From Fulvivirga marina (GTDB lineage Bacteria; Bacteroidota; Bacteroidia; Cytophagales; Cyclobacteriaceae), in the NCBI RefSeq assembly GCF_016775155.1, contig NZ_JAEUGD010000066.1, positions 2,763 to 66,762 of the forward strand: a stretch of 64,000 bases of DNA, written 5' to 3'. The number at the start of each line of letters is the position of its first letter. Position 1 is the stretch's first letter. The notes under the pieces were generated by a model, which saw nothing but the letters and a program-made list of their open reading frames with translations, ran no database searches and was not told the DNA's origin. A program made the translations under genes and the position numbers. Shown here one piece after another: positions 27,486-37,168 of the stretch.

Positions 27486-28724
27486 CTAGCTGCGAGCCAT
27501 TGCTCCCTCCCTAGCCACCGCTATTGAAAAGTATAATATACTTATGCCTGAAAGCATCAGTATCACTATGGTTGTCCAAGTTTGATAGTTAGATACTCCC
27601 GAATCATGTAAAACATATACCAGACTTATTGCTGTGGCTAGTATACGGACAACTTCCAGTGACTTAGCCCAGGGTTTAGATTCCAGAATTGCTCCCCAGC
27701 TAATGATCATCATAAAGATGTTTACAGACAGTATAACTCTGTGCCAGTATTCAAATGGTAACTGCAGGCTGATAGTGAGGTATAGTACAACCAACCCTAA
27801 CCCTATCTGAGCTATGAGGTACTCTTTAGACTTTTGCAGCGGTGTGCTGATATATTTGGTTTGCTCGGAACGGTTATAACCAATACGTCCTCCCTTAAAG
27901 TGTGGTTCCAGATCTCTTGGGCGCCAGCCTATTGGCATAAACCATATCCTGATCTTATCCCAGAAATATTTAGTGGCTTTTGCATCATTCCAGAGCTGAC
28001 TCCAGTATTGAAAATTGATATGTATAGGGTCCCATGTTCGGGGTGGATGCGTTACGCCATAACACACTTCCTCCACCTCTTCCTCGTAGGATCCAAATAT
28101 CTTGTCCCAGATGATTAAAAATTCTGAGAAGTTCTTATCAATATATTGTGGGTTTACACCGTGATGCACTCTATGGTGTGAAGGGGTAACAAAGTACTTT
28201 TCCCACCACCCCATTTTATTAATAACTGCAGTGTGGTGCCAATATGCCAATAGCAAATGTACAGCTGCCATAGAGTACACTGCCTCCGGACTAAAGCCTA
28301 CTACAACCAATATCCAGTCAAAAAACAGAAACTGAAACAGTCGTTGTGTAAAGCTAGCCCTTATGCCAACCGATAAATTCATTTCTTCTGATGAGTGATG
28401 AGGCATATGTGCAGCCCAAAAGACATTGATGGTATGCCCTAAGCGGTGAAACCAATAAAAGACGAAGTCCTGTAGTAAAAGTAATAAGATAAGGGTATAC
28501 CATGTGGCAGGAATACTTAAAGGTGTAAGCTCATAGAGCCAGCCATAAAATTTATATACAAAAAAGGCTACTGCCAGGTTTACACATTGGTTGCCAATAC
28601 CTGTTCCCAGATTAGTAACTGTATCCTGAAAGGGATATTTACCATTGTTAGCCCTGGCACAGTAAATTATTTCAGCAACAAGAAGAATCACCACAATGGG
28701 TGTGATAAAAGCGTAGACATTCAT
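27486..28724 (-). CDS. Sterol desaturase / fatty acid hydroxylase superfamily membrane protein
   Basis: 412 residues, with about seven hydrophobic helices. The di-iron histidine clusters of PF04116 are complete: HRLGH (~92-96), HMPHH (~105-109) and HHRVHH (~180-185), with HH in LAYWHHTAVINK between. This makes it an integral membrane oxygenase that hydroxylates or desaturates a lipid, perhaps cleaving an ether or hydroxylating fatty acids. The extra C-terminal membrane helices (~290-405) resemble the alkylglycerol-monooxygenase-like branch. The substrate is not determinable. It is a stand-alone gene. Confidence 0.9.
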   Translation of the reverse strand: MNVYAFITPIVVILLVAEIIYCARANNGKYPFQDTVTNLGTGIGNQCVNLAVAFFVYKFYGWLYELTPLSIPATWYTLILLLLLQDFVFYWFHRLGHTINVFWAAHMPHHSSEEMNLSVGIRASFTQRLFQFLFFDWILVVVGFSPEAVYSMAAVHLLLAYWHHTAVINKMGWWEKYFVTPSHHRVHHGVNPQYIDKNFSEFLIIWDKIFGSYEEEVEEVCYGVTHPPRTWDPIHINFQYWSQLWNDAKATKYFWDKIRIWFMPIGWRPRDLEPHFKGGRIGYNRSEQTKYISTPLQKSKEYLIAQIGLGLVVLYLTISLQLPFEYWHRVILSVNIFMMIISWGAILESKPWAKSLEVVRILATAISLVYVLHDSGVSNYQTWTTIVILMLSGISILYFSIAVAREGAMARS

Positions 28725-28828
28725 ATAGTAAAAACGGTTTTATTATTAAGCTAAATTTAAACCGCCACCCATTGAATAATCAATACACAATCGGTCTTTG
28801 TGGCCAATGAACCCCGTTTTGTGGTGAA

Positions 28829-29647
28829 TTACCCCTTAAAAAGGAGGTCTTTAATATTGTTATAATATGTTTTGGACAATGGAATTTCCTCTTCAAGTCC
28901 GCTCAATTTTATGGAAGCCTTCTTCTGACTCCCTTCCACATCAACCAGGTGTAACGGGTTGATAAGGTAACTTCTATGACATTTCAGCAACGCAGGAAGC
29001 TGCCCCTCTATCTGCGCCAGGGTGCTTCGTAGTAATGTCTCTTTTAAGTCAAAGTCTGAATCTATATATTTTATGACTACATAATTATCAGATGATCTCA
29101 CATATAGAATTTTACGCTGATCCATTTCCAGAACATCGGCCTTAACATTTCCTCTTATAGTAACATGAAATAGGTCGGACCGCTCATATACTTTGCCATA
29201 ATAATACCTTAACCAGCCCACGCCGGGTAAGAATATAATTGTAAACGGAAGTGTGACCCGACCGGTGAAAGACAATATATCACTCCAGTAATAAGCCGTG
29301 CTTTTTATAACAACCAGATCATACCAATAGACAAAGATGGCAGACAGGACAAAAAACAAAATATACATAAGGGTTTCATCCCTAAGTGTCCACTGTTGCC
29401 TGCTTTGAAATAAAACCGATTCCGACAGCAATACGGTCATATAGGCCAGAAAAACCCCTGAGCTATACCCCAAGACCAGTACTTTGGGACTCTCACCAGT
29501 TTTAAATGGTTCCAAAAACAAAAGCACAAAAGAGATAGTTATAAAGAAAAACAAAGCAACCTTCAGCTTGGTCCTCCAACCTTTTACATAAGGATGTGGG
29601 TTTATCAAAATTTGAATGTCCCGGATACGGTTCAATGATAAGATCAT
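28829..29647 (-). CDS. Membrane-anchored LytTR transcriptional regulator
   Basis: 272 residues. Four membrane helices (~28-150: LKVALFFFITISFVLLFL, VFLAYMTVLLSESVL, LMYILFFVLSAIFVYWY, TLPFTIIFLPGVGWL) are followed by a C-terminal LytTR DNA-binding domain (~175-270; ILYVRSSDNYVVIKYID, LLKCHRSYLINP). There is no receiver domain, so it senses through the membrane part instead of phosphotransfer. Targets are unknown. The hydroxylase and esterase genes on either side are candidates by position alone. Confidence 0.88.
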   Translation of the reverse strand: MILSLNRIRDIQILINPHPYVKGWRTKLKVALFFFITISFVLLFLEPFKTGESPKVLVLGYSSGVFLAYMTVLLSESVLFQSRQQWTLRDETLMYILFFVLSAIFVYWYDLVVIKSTAYYWSDILSFTGRVTLPFTIIFLPGVGWLRYYYGKVYERSDLFHVTIRGNVKADVLEMDQRKILYVRSSDNYVVIKYIDSDFDLKETLLRSTLAQIEGQLPALLKCHRSYLINPLHLVDVEGSQKKASIKLSGLEEEIPLSKTYYNNIKDLLFKG

Positions 29648-29891
29648 TTATATTAGATTACCTGAAATGTTAATATAAAGAAATCTTTAGAATCTTCACC
29701 CCTATCCTGAAAGCAGTATAGGTGATGGGTTAAAATTCATTTTCACACAACCGTAATTATCATCGAGAACCTGACTTTTATGAAATCAACAGAAAATTAT
29801 CATATTAAATAACTTTTCGCTCTAATGTCAAATTAAAATCTCAATAAGGCGAAGTTAGGCTCTGCTTTGGTTCCTAATAGATTGCACATGA

Positions 29892-31127
29892 TTACTTCAA
29901 CTGTCTCAGCTGCGCCCGGTACTTTTCCAACTTAGAGTCATTATTCTCTTCGGCTTCTGCCACTGCCTTTTTATAATTCTTAATGGCCTGCTTCTTATCA
30001 CCTTTACGCTCATAAGCATGACCCAGGCCACAAAACATTTCTGCCATATACGCTTTATTCGGATATTTTGTAATACCATGATTGAAATAGCGAATAGAAT
30101 TTTCGAGGTCATTATGTTTAAGGTAGAATTGCCCGAATCTGTTTTGCCAATAAGCTGAGGCATATCGTCTTGTTGTAAGCACATCTGCAAATTCGGTCAT
30201 AAACAGTTCAAAGGCTTTGAAATTATCACGGTGCCAGGCAAGCCATATCAAGCTGTTTTTGGTATTGTTATCTATTTCTGTTGGCAACCCAAACCGCTCT
30301 CCCCGATCTATATAATACTTCTTGATTTCAGGAATACCTCCGAATGTATTAAACTCATCGATACTGCTGAAAGCCAGTGAAGCGAAATTGTGATAGTAAA
30401 ATTTAAGCCCCTCATAAATAGATACATAAGCCAAAGACTCATGCACCTCTTCATTAAATAAACGGTACTCCCATACTAAGTTTGGTAAATTGCTTTGACC
30501 AAGAACTACAGCAGCCTGGTTAGAAGCATCAATATTGTAAATATCCTTGATGGTATTGGCTATGTAAAGATACTTTTTGCTTTCTGCTTCCTGGGTGGCC
30601 AGAGCATTAGCCATTTCTGGGGTAATGTACGTGCCATTTGTGGCAATACCCCCCTTGAATGTATCGCCTTCACCGAACAGGATATCCGTAACCAAAGCTG
30701 CACTACTCTCCCAGCCAAAGAGTAAGCGCTCATCGGAAGTACGGTATTTATCATCAACAAAAGAAACTACTTCATTCCCAACAAACTGCTTAAGCTCCTG
30801 CCAGTGGTAAATAAACAGGCTATCCCGTTCAGGCCTGGGCATATTTATACCTACGATAAGCATCTCGGGAAGCACTAGTTCACTTCTTAGTGTTTCTTGA
30901 ATGGCGATGCCATTGTAGAAATACCACTGCCCATCCATGATATAAAGTGTAGGGTAATGTTTGTCTTTATTCTTATCGTAACCCGAAGGAAGATAAATGA
31001 AAATATCCCTTTCTGAGTTTAATATCTTTGAGGTTATTGAGTGAGTTTCTATAACAGGGTGAATACCTTTTGTATAAGCTTTTGAAGCTATCAGAATAAG
31101 GATAAAGGTGATTAGGGTTTTGTTCAT
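29892..31127 (-). CDS. Secreted esterase-like (PF00756) protein with C-terminal TPR
   Basis: 411 residues. Signal peptide to ~19. Residues ~25-270 are an alpha/beta-hydrolase of the putative esterase family (ERDIFIYLPSGYDKNKDKHY; TLYIMDGQWYF). TPR units follow (~330-405: FGQFYLKHNDLENSIRYFNH; GLGHAYERKGDKKQAIKN). The nucleophile elbow reads LFGWESSAAL, which lacks the usual G-x-S-x-G spacing around the serine, so activity is uncertain. No operon partner. The family includes feruloyl esterases and siderophore esterases; nothing here picks one. Confidence 0.78.
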   Translation of the reverse strand: MNKTLITFILILIASKAYTKGIHPVIETHSITSKILNSERDIFIYLPSGYDKNKDKHYPTLYIMDGQWYFYNGIAIQETLRSELVLPEMLIVGINMPRPERDSLFIYHWQELKQFVGNEVVSFVDDKYRTSDERLLFGWESSAALVTDILFGEGDTFKGGIATNGTYITPEMANALATQEAESKKYLYIANTIKDIYNIDASNQAAVVLGQSNLPNLVWEYRLFNEEVHESLAYVSIYEGLKFYYHNFASLAFSSIDEFNTFGGIPEIKKYYIDRGERFGLPTEIDNNTKNSLIWLAWHRDNFKAFELFMTEFADVLTTRRYASAYWQNRFGQFYLKHNDLENSIRYFNHGITKYPNKAYMAEMFCGLGHAYERKGDKKQAIKNYKKAVAEAEENNDSKLEKYRAQLRQLK

Positions 31128-31300
31128 GTTAATTAGATTTCCCCTTAATATATCCCTTCCGTGAAGAAAACCACATTTCCAAAAGAGTGTTTAACAAATA
31201 GTTAACAACTATTATGGTAAAACTAACGGTATTCCGGCACACCTAATCATTATACTTTATGAAGAAGAGCTCAAAGAGTCTCCGAACTCTGTGGAATTAA

Positions 31301-31344
31301 GACAAAGAAAGCAAAGCCTACCCCTTTCAGAAAAGCTCTGCTTT
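31301..31344 (-). terminator. Probable terminator after the ABC permease-peptidase gene
   Basis: AAAGCAAAGCC (31308-31318) pairs with AGCTCTGCTTT (31334-31344) with two G-U pairs over 11 bp. The following minus-strand tract is only CTTTG, so it is weaker than others in the window. Confidence 0.4.
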
Positions 31345-31369
31345 CTAGTTAATCACAAGAATTATCAAG

Positions 31370-34300
31370 CTACAGTTCCTCTACATTGTCAAATAAGTTT
31401 TCATCACTGCGGGTACCATAAGGATCGATAGCTACATGCGTTGGGGCATTATCAACGATAATACTCAAATGAAGTTCATTTGAATTAACCCGATGTGGTT
31501 TCATATATAGCACTGATTGCTCTTCGGTAATTTCTTTAGGGTGCTTTGTGAAAATTCCAACCATAATTGGTTCATTAATTGACACAGGCCGCGGCTCACC
31601 ATCTTCGTCTGTCTTAAATCGACTTGTAGCAACATCTATATCTACTTTGAATTGGCCGTTTTCCAAAGGAGTAACTGAAGCATCCTTAACGGACAGGTTG
31701 TAGGTAATCACTCGCTTGAACCAATCATCTACCAATGAATGATATTGCTGAGGAGTTACTTTGTACAGTTCTTCCATCAGATCCAGAGAGGTTACGAGTA
31801 GTTCATCTTTTTTCCTGTAGCGTTCTGTAATGGTTTTAAGCACTTGATTAAGCTTACCTTCACCTATCAGGTCTCGTATAGCCATCATAACGGTAAAGTG
31901 CTTCCCATAGGCCAGATAATTCTCTCCACCCTCGAGGTAAATTGGGGGTTCTGGTTCTGATGCAAAAGCACGCCCCTTGAAATAGCTATGGTTAGCCGTT
32001 TCGCTTATTTGCCAGGTAGCTCCTTTACCATACATTTTTTCCATTACCACCGCTTCAGTATATTTTGCAAAACCTTCAACAAAAATGGATCCCCCTTCTA
32101 CTATTCTAGGAGTTAATATCATTCCCCACCATTGATGTGCTACCTCATGTATAGTCCGTTTGCTTACCAGATCAAACCCGCGTGTATCCCGAATATCCAC
32201 AAGGTAAAGCCTATCTTCCACCATGCTTATCACCCCCGGCATAGCCATTCCTCCAAAGGATCGATATGCTGGAATTTCAGCGATGCGAACATGCCCAAAA
32301 GGGTAATCTCCAAAATGCTCAGTGCAATACTTCAGGGTTTGTTTCGTGCTTTCTTCTATCTTATCCAGATTATATTCATGCCCACGATGATAATATTGCT
32401 CTATAGCTATGTTATTAAAGTTGCTCTTTCGTACTTCATAGCCGGCAGATAAATAAGCTATGGTGGGCAAAACATTAAAAGCGGCTTTATAATGAAAATA
32501 TTTCCTTCCCTGATCTTCCCATTGCTCAATCAGTTGCCCTGTAGAAATAGCGGTCTGATCACTCTCTGTTGAAATAATAGTTTCAAATGATGTTTTGCTG
32601 ACCTTAGTATCAGTTTTAAGCAAATGACTTTCTGTATCATCTTCAGATTCCCTTTTGGGTAACTTTCGCTTTTTCCTCTCAAAGTCATCATAAATTTCCA
32701 TACTGCTGTTATACCCCAACTTAGGCTCATAGTCTCTAAATGAAACGTAAGTACCATTGTTAACAATGGCATGATCTACCCTGTACGGAGATGATATTCT
32801 TTCAAGGCTATAAGTCATTACTAGATCCTGTCCGGGCTGGATAGCCGGATCAAACTCAAAAAGATATGCTCCACAAATGGTATCACGGATTATTAACTTA
32901 CCCTCTCCAAGTGCTAAAGATGTTAGAGGTATCCTTTCATTGATAAAAACTTCACTTAAAGCTTGCTTATTGTTATTTCTTAGTATATGCTGCCCATATA
33001 TGGTGTATCTGTTCTCAGAAGGGTAAAGGTCAACCTCAGTATAAACATCAACATAACTTAATCTATCCAGACTGTCATAGTGCTTATACTCCCTCTCATA
33101 ATGTTCCTTGATATCCAAATTTTCGGTAGAGCTGATATATTCCCCTTCAACACTAGTGTTATAGTAAATCTTAAAGGCTGACGTCAAAAAGGCAAAAGCA
33201 AACATTACAAGTGTCAAACGCTGCTTCCTTGTCCATCCATGAAGTATGTTAGCATACTTGAATTTTATATCAGATATTACGCCACGCTGTAACCATCTGA
33301 AGGATAATAATGCTAATAAGCCACCTAACGCCCACCAGTATACCGTATAATCATGAAATGCTGCCACCTGTACTGAATACCCATTCATTTCAGTGTACTT
33401 GGGTATAGGGTTTATCCCCAACCTAAACATAGGGTATTCAATACCAATGTATGTGGAAAACGTTCCTAACATTAGGATCAGCAAACCAGAAAGTCCCATC
33501 GCAACATACTTATTAGGAAGTACGCTTTGTATAAAAAGTGTAAGCAAGCCATAAAACAGCAGGCTGGAACCCTGATAATAAAACATTAAAAGGTACAAGT
33601 CCCACTCAAAGTTATAATACCCTGTATACCATTGGAAAAGTACACATATCAATATCCCTGATGATATTAAAATAAACGGCAAAGCTAGCACTGAAATCAG
33701 ATTTGACAGGAAAAATATGGTATTCGAGACAGGCGTAGCATCTATAACGCCTTCAAATTTGAATTCCCTGTTTCTCCAAACAATCTCCCCGCAATAAAAA
33801 ACAATTAGTATCAACGCCAGTATTCCCAATGGGCGAGAAAGCAAGTCTATTAATTGACTTGTTGTAGCATATAAGCTGTCGTGGTAGTCCCCACCTTCCA
33901 CAACTCTGAAATAAATTTCTGAAAATTCGATAACTGACCAGACTAACATAACGCCGACAAATGGCAGGCTTTTAAAGACCCCTTTCAGGTTACTGATGAC
34001 TAAAAACCTGAGTGCTGACCACTGAAAAAAATGATTAAAACTTAGGTGTGCGGACTCGTAAGGCCTGACCATAACATTCTCCGATCTCTCATCGTTTTTC
34101 TTTTCTTTTTTTTCGCCAGGCCTGCGGAAAGAAAAAGCACGGTAAGCCACAACCAGGCACAAGATAGCAATACACATCCAAAGCAGCCTGTTCAGGAAAA
34201 GAAGGCCTGTAAAGGAAAGTACCTCATTGTTCTTCTGGTAAGCGGTCCAAAATTGTGTCTGCTCAAAGAAGGCAGCTAACCCAAACGGATCGGCCAATGC

Positions 34301-34930
34301 AGCCATCATCAACCCATCAGGTGTAGCTGGAACGGACGCAGCCATAAGAGGTGAGTTCAAAACCATAGAGCTGACCATATAAAGCATATAAATAAAAATA
34401 CCACTAGCATAAGTTGCCAGGTTATTCTTAGTTAGAAGTGCTACCGAAAAAACCAATGCTACGCAAATAAACATATTGGGCATTACAAATATCACCCAAG
34501 TTTGTAGGTAATCTAAAAAGTTAAACGGCATTACTCTGGATGGATCTAATGAAGGTGAAAAAGTACCTGCTACGTGCCCAATCAGGAATGCAGCAAAGGT
34601 CAGCAGACTAAAAGTGTAAACCCCTACAAGCCTACTCAAAAAGTATTGCCACTTGGATATGGGCGTACTGTATAAAATACTCTCCATGGTATGCTTTCTA
34701 TCCCTTATTACCCCACTGATAGCAAAGAACATAACGATAAATACGCCACCTAAAGTCATGAGCCCCGTGTAGAAATGCAGTTGATAACCCGAATTAAAAT
34801 TAACGTTGGCCGGTGCATGTCCCATACTTCCTATAAGCAGCCCATAAGACAAAAACACCAAAGACAGCAGTAACAAAGCACGTTGCTTACGTTGATACAA
34901 GCTTTCGAATTTTATCAAATCTAAAATCAT
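31370..34930 (-). CDS. ABC-2 type permease fused to M1-family aminopeptidase
   Basis: 1186 residues. The N-terminal ~575 residues hold about a dozen membrane helices in two ABC-2-permease-like halves. After a short linker, a large domain facing the periplasm (~600-1180) is M1-peptidase-like. The zinc site HEVAH is at 928-932, and the third ligand is probably Glu952 in FVEGFAKY, one residue further than the usual 18-residue spacing. The substrate-binding GAMEN motif is replaced by GGMAMPG, so typical aminopeptidase specificity is doubtful. The ATPase gene lies 3 bp upstream, and the pair forms one transporter. Its cargo is unknown; coupling export to peptide trimming is plausible. Confidence 0.93.
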   Translation of the reverse strand: MILDLIKFESLYQRKQRALLLLSLVFLSYGLLIGSMGHAPANVNFNSGYQLHFYTGLMTLGGVFIVMFFAISGVIRDRKHTMESILYSTPISKWQYFLSRLVGVYTFSLLTFAAFLIGHVAGTFSPSLDPSRVMPFNFLDYLQTWVIFVMPNMFICVALVFSVALLTKNNLATYASGIFIYMLYMVSSMVLNSPLMAASVPATPDGLMMAALADPFGLAAFFEQTQFWTAYQKNNEVLSFTGLLFLNRLLWMCIAILCLVVAYRAFSFRRPGEKKEKKNDERSENVMVRPYESAHLSFNHFFQWSALRFLVISNLKGVFKSLPFVGVMLVWSVIEFSEIYFRVVEGGDYHDSLYATTSQLIDLLSRPLGILALILIVFYCGEIVWRNREFKFEGVIDATPVSNTIFFLSNLISVLALPFILISSGILICVLFQWYTGYYNFEWDLYLLMFYYQGSSLLFYGLLTLFIQSVLPNKYVAMGLSGLLILMLGTFSTYIGIEYPMFRLGINPIPKYTEMNGYSVQVAAFHDYTVYWWALGGLLALLSFRWLQRGVISDIKFKYANILHGWTRKQRLTLVMFAFAFLTSAFKIYYNTSVEGEYISSTENLDIKEHYEREYKHYDSLDRLSYVDVYTEVDLYPSENRYTIYGQHILRNNNKQALSEVFINERIPLTSLALGEGKLIIRDTICGAYLFEFDPAIQPGQDLVMTYSLERISSPYRVDHAIVNNGTYVSFRDYEPKLGYNSSMEIYDDFERKKRKLPKRESEDDTESHLLKTDTKVSKTSFETIISTESDQTAISTGQLIEQWEDQGRKYFHYKAAFNVLPTIAYLSAGYEVRKSNFNNIAIEQYYHRGHEYNLDKIEESTKQTLKYCTEHFGDYPFGHVRIAEIPAYRSFGGMAMPGVISMVEDRLYLVDIRDTRGFDLVSKRTIHEVAHQWWGMILTPRIVEGGSIFVEGFAKYTEAVVMEKMYGKGATWQISETANHSYFKGRAFASEPEPPIYLEGGENYLAYGKHFTVMMAIRDLIGEGKLNQVLKTITERYRKKDELLVTSLDLMEELYKVTPQQYHSLVDDWFKRVITYNLSVKDASVTPLENGQFKVDIDVATSRFKTDEDGEPRPVSINEPIMVGIFTKHPKEITEEQSVLYMKPHRVNSNELHLSIIVDNAPTHVAIDPYGTRSDENLFDNVEEL

Positions 34931-34933
34931 ATC

Positions 34934-35824
34934 TTATTGATTTACAAAATTTTTATTATCATATATTGAAGTAAAATACACATCTTCCAACCCAGGCGTA
35001 CCTGGTTCAAAATCATAGCCCGGTGCTGAAGATGATCTAACCCTTACCTGAGTTTTGCCTGAAACCAACCGGGTAGATATAACATTAAGACACTGCCTAG
35101 AGCTTTGTAATTGTGCTTTATCCATAACCCTGATCCACACCTGCCCCTCAAGCTCCGCAACTAGTTCTGCGGGTTCTCCTGCCTTAATGATACGCCCACT
35201 ATCCATGATGGCCATTTTAGAGCATAAACCATGGACATCCTCCACGATATGAGTAGAAAGTATGACTATAACATTCTCCCCTATTTCACTCAGTAAATTA
35301 AGAAAGCGGTTACGCTCTTCCGGGTCGAGGCCTGCGGTGGGCTCATCTACGATTATGATCTTTGGGGCTCCCAAAAGTGCCTGAGCAATACCAAAACGCT
35401 GCCTCATGCCTCCTGAAAAGGTATGCACTGACTTCTTTCGGTGTGTATACAGGTTAGTTTGTTGAAGAAGGCTTTCTACTTGATTCTTACGTTCTGTTTT
35501 ACTACTTATACCCTTTAATACCCCTATATGATCCAAGAGCTTTTCTGCAGATACTTTCGGGTACACGCCGAACTCCTGTGGCAAGTACCCCAGCCATTTT
35601 CTAATTTCCTCAGGCTTTTGCTGTATGTGATGTTCATTGAAACTGACCATTCCTTGATCAGGTTGTTGCAAAGTAGCTATGGTACGCATCAATGAGGATT
35701 TACCTGCGCCATTAGCACCAAGAAGACCAAACATTCCATTAGTAATGGTGAGCGTAACACCATCGAGCGCCTTAACCCCATTAGCATAAGTCTTTGTCAA
35801 ATTTTCAATTTTCAGAGTATTCAT
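34934..35824 (-). CDS. ABC transporter ATP-binding protein
   Basis: 296 residues, cytoplasmic nucleotide-binding subunit. Walker A is GANGAGKSSLMR (~35-46), the Q-loop YLPQEFGV, signature TFSGGMRQRFG, Walker B IIIVDEPTAGLD and the switch His in STHIVED. All catalytic residues are intact. A C-terminal ~70-residue beta domain (VWIRVMDKAQLQ) is of the kind seen in ABC-2 exporter ATPases. It lies directly upstream of the permease-peptidase gene and is divergent from the LytS-type kinase gene, 217 bp away. Confidence 0.95.
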   Translation of the reverse strand: MNTLKIENLTKTYANGVKALDGVTLTITNGMFGLLGANGAGKSSLMRTIATLQQPDQGMVSFNEHHIQQKPEEIRKWLGYLPQEFGVYPKVSAEKLLDHIGVLKGISSKTERKNQVESLLQQTNLYTHRKKSVHTFSGGMRQRFGIAQALLGAPKIIIVDEPTAGLDPEERNRFLNLLSEIGENVIVILSTHIVEDVHGLCSKMAIMDSGRIIKAGEPAELVAELEGQVWIRVMDKAQLQSSRQCLNVISTRLVSGKTQVRVRSSSAPGYDFEPGTPGLEDVYFTSIYDNKNFVNQ

Positions 35825-36040
35825 AGCAGTTTATTAATTGATCAAATGAATTTTGATCGAATGTATACTCTCCTCTTGAGGCTTGCTAAAAAGTGTGATC
35901 AGTTCAAGGCATTCAATAACAGACAGCTCTGCTTTCTAAATCAATATCAATTCAACATAAAATCAGTTTTATTCATATCGATAATAACCATGTTCATCAA
36001 GTTAATTAGGTAGTTCTTGTATACCTGCTAATTTTGAGGC

Positions 36041-37168
36041 ATGATTAAATGGTTAAAGCAATACAAGGGTTTCTTTATAGGCCTGATAGTAACCTGCATC
36101 CTTATTGAGGTATTAGTTGCTATTGACTTCATACTGATAGATAAAAGTGAGGTAGCAGTCAATATTTTGCTATTTCTATTTTGGTGGATCATTATCTCCT
36201 TGCCATTTCATTTTAGTGGGTATTTAAAAAAGAAGAAAAAAATAGTTTTTAGGATCATTGGTCTTATTTCACTCTTGGTCTTTACCTTATGGATTGATTC
36301 ATACCTGAGTATTCCTGACAACCCGATATCGATATTCTTGATCATTACTTTCTGGATGGGCTTACTTTATTTACTCGCTCCTATCTTTTTCAGCAAGTAC
36401 CGATTATACATCCTAACTCTTTACATCTTTTTGTTTAGTTACTGGACATATGTCAGGTTATTTTCTGAAAACTTTGAACACTATCTTAAGTTTGAGAAAG
36501 GCTTTGCCTTTACCTTATTAGTGCTTCCCATACCTATATTTTTTATTCTTTGGGGGTATGAGCAGTGGAAATGGTTAAAATCACTGAAAGCAGATAAAGC
36601 CGCAGCTGAGCTGGCCTTACTTAAAACCCAAATCAATCCACACTTCTTCTTTAATACCCTGAATAACTTGTATTCGCTTACAGTCAAACATTCTGATGAA
36701 GCACCAAAGGTGATATTAATGCTTTCAGACATGATGCGCTATACCATTTATGAAGGCAAAAAGAGCTTCGTGCCTATTCAGGAAGAGATTAAATACCTCA
36801 ATAACTACATTGACCTGCATAGAATCAGGTATCATAAGAAGGTAAATATTAATTTTGAACATGATGTCGGAGATGACGATCAAATCGCTCCCTTACTTTT
36901 CATTATACTGCTTGAAAATGCCATTAAACATGGAGTGGAGTCCTTATCAGATGGGGCATATATTAAAATGAACCTGGTTAGCAACGGCAAAACAATGCAT
37001 TTTTGTATCCAGAATAATTTTGACCCGACCATAAAAAGTGAGGAATGCGGCATCGGTTTAGAAAACTTAAAACGTAGGTTAGCCTTGATATATCCTGAAG
37101 AGTATAAACTTACAGTAACCGAGCGGAACAATACCTTTAAAGTTGACTTAAACATAAACATCAAATGA
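36041..37168 (+). CDS. LytS/YehU-type sensor histidine kinase
   Basis: 375 residues. Five or six membrane helices (~10-175) form the sensor; no extracellular domain is present. The kinase part is the His_kinase family: LKTQINPHFFFNTLNNLYSL with phospho-acceptor His201, then MLSDMMRYTIYEGKKSF, and the ATP-binding N-box LLENAIKHGVESLSDG. It overlaps the regulator gene by 4 bp (ATGA), which suggests translational coupling. It is divergent from the ABC transporter pair, the likely target, as in many antibiotic- or peptide-sensing systems. Confidence 0.93.
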   Translation: MIKWLKQYKGFFIGLIVTCILIEVLVAIDFILIDKSEVAVNILLFLFWWIIISLPFHFSGYLKKKKKIVFRIIGLISLLVFTLWIDSYLSIPDNPISIFLIITFWMGLLYLLAPIFFSKYRLYILTLYIFLFSYWTYVRLFSENFEHYLKFEKGFAFTLLVLPIPIFFILWGYEQWKWLKSLKADKAAAELALLKTQINPHFFFNTLNNLYSLTVKHSDEAPKVILMLSDMMRYTIYEGKKSFVPIQEEIKYLNNYIDLHRIRYHKKVNINFEHDVGDDDQIAPLLFIILLENAIKHGVESLSDGAYIKMNLVSNGKTMHFCIQNNFDPTIKSEECGIGLENLKRRLALIYPEEYKLTVTERNNTFKVDLNINIK

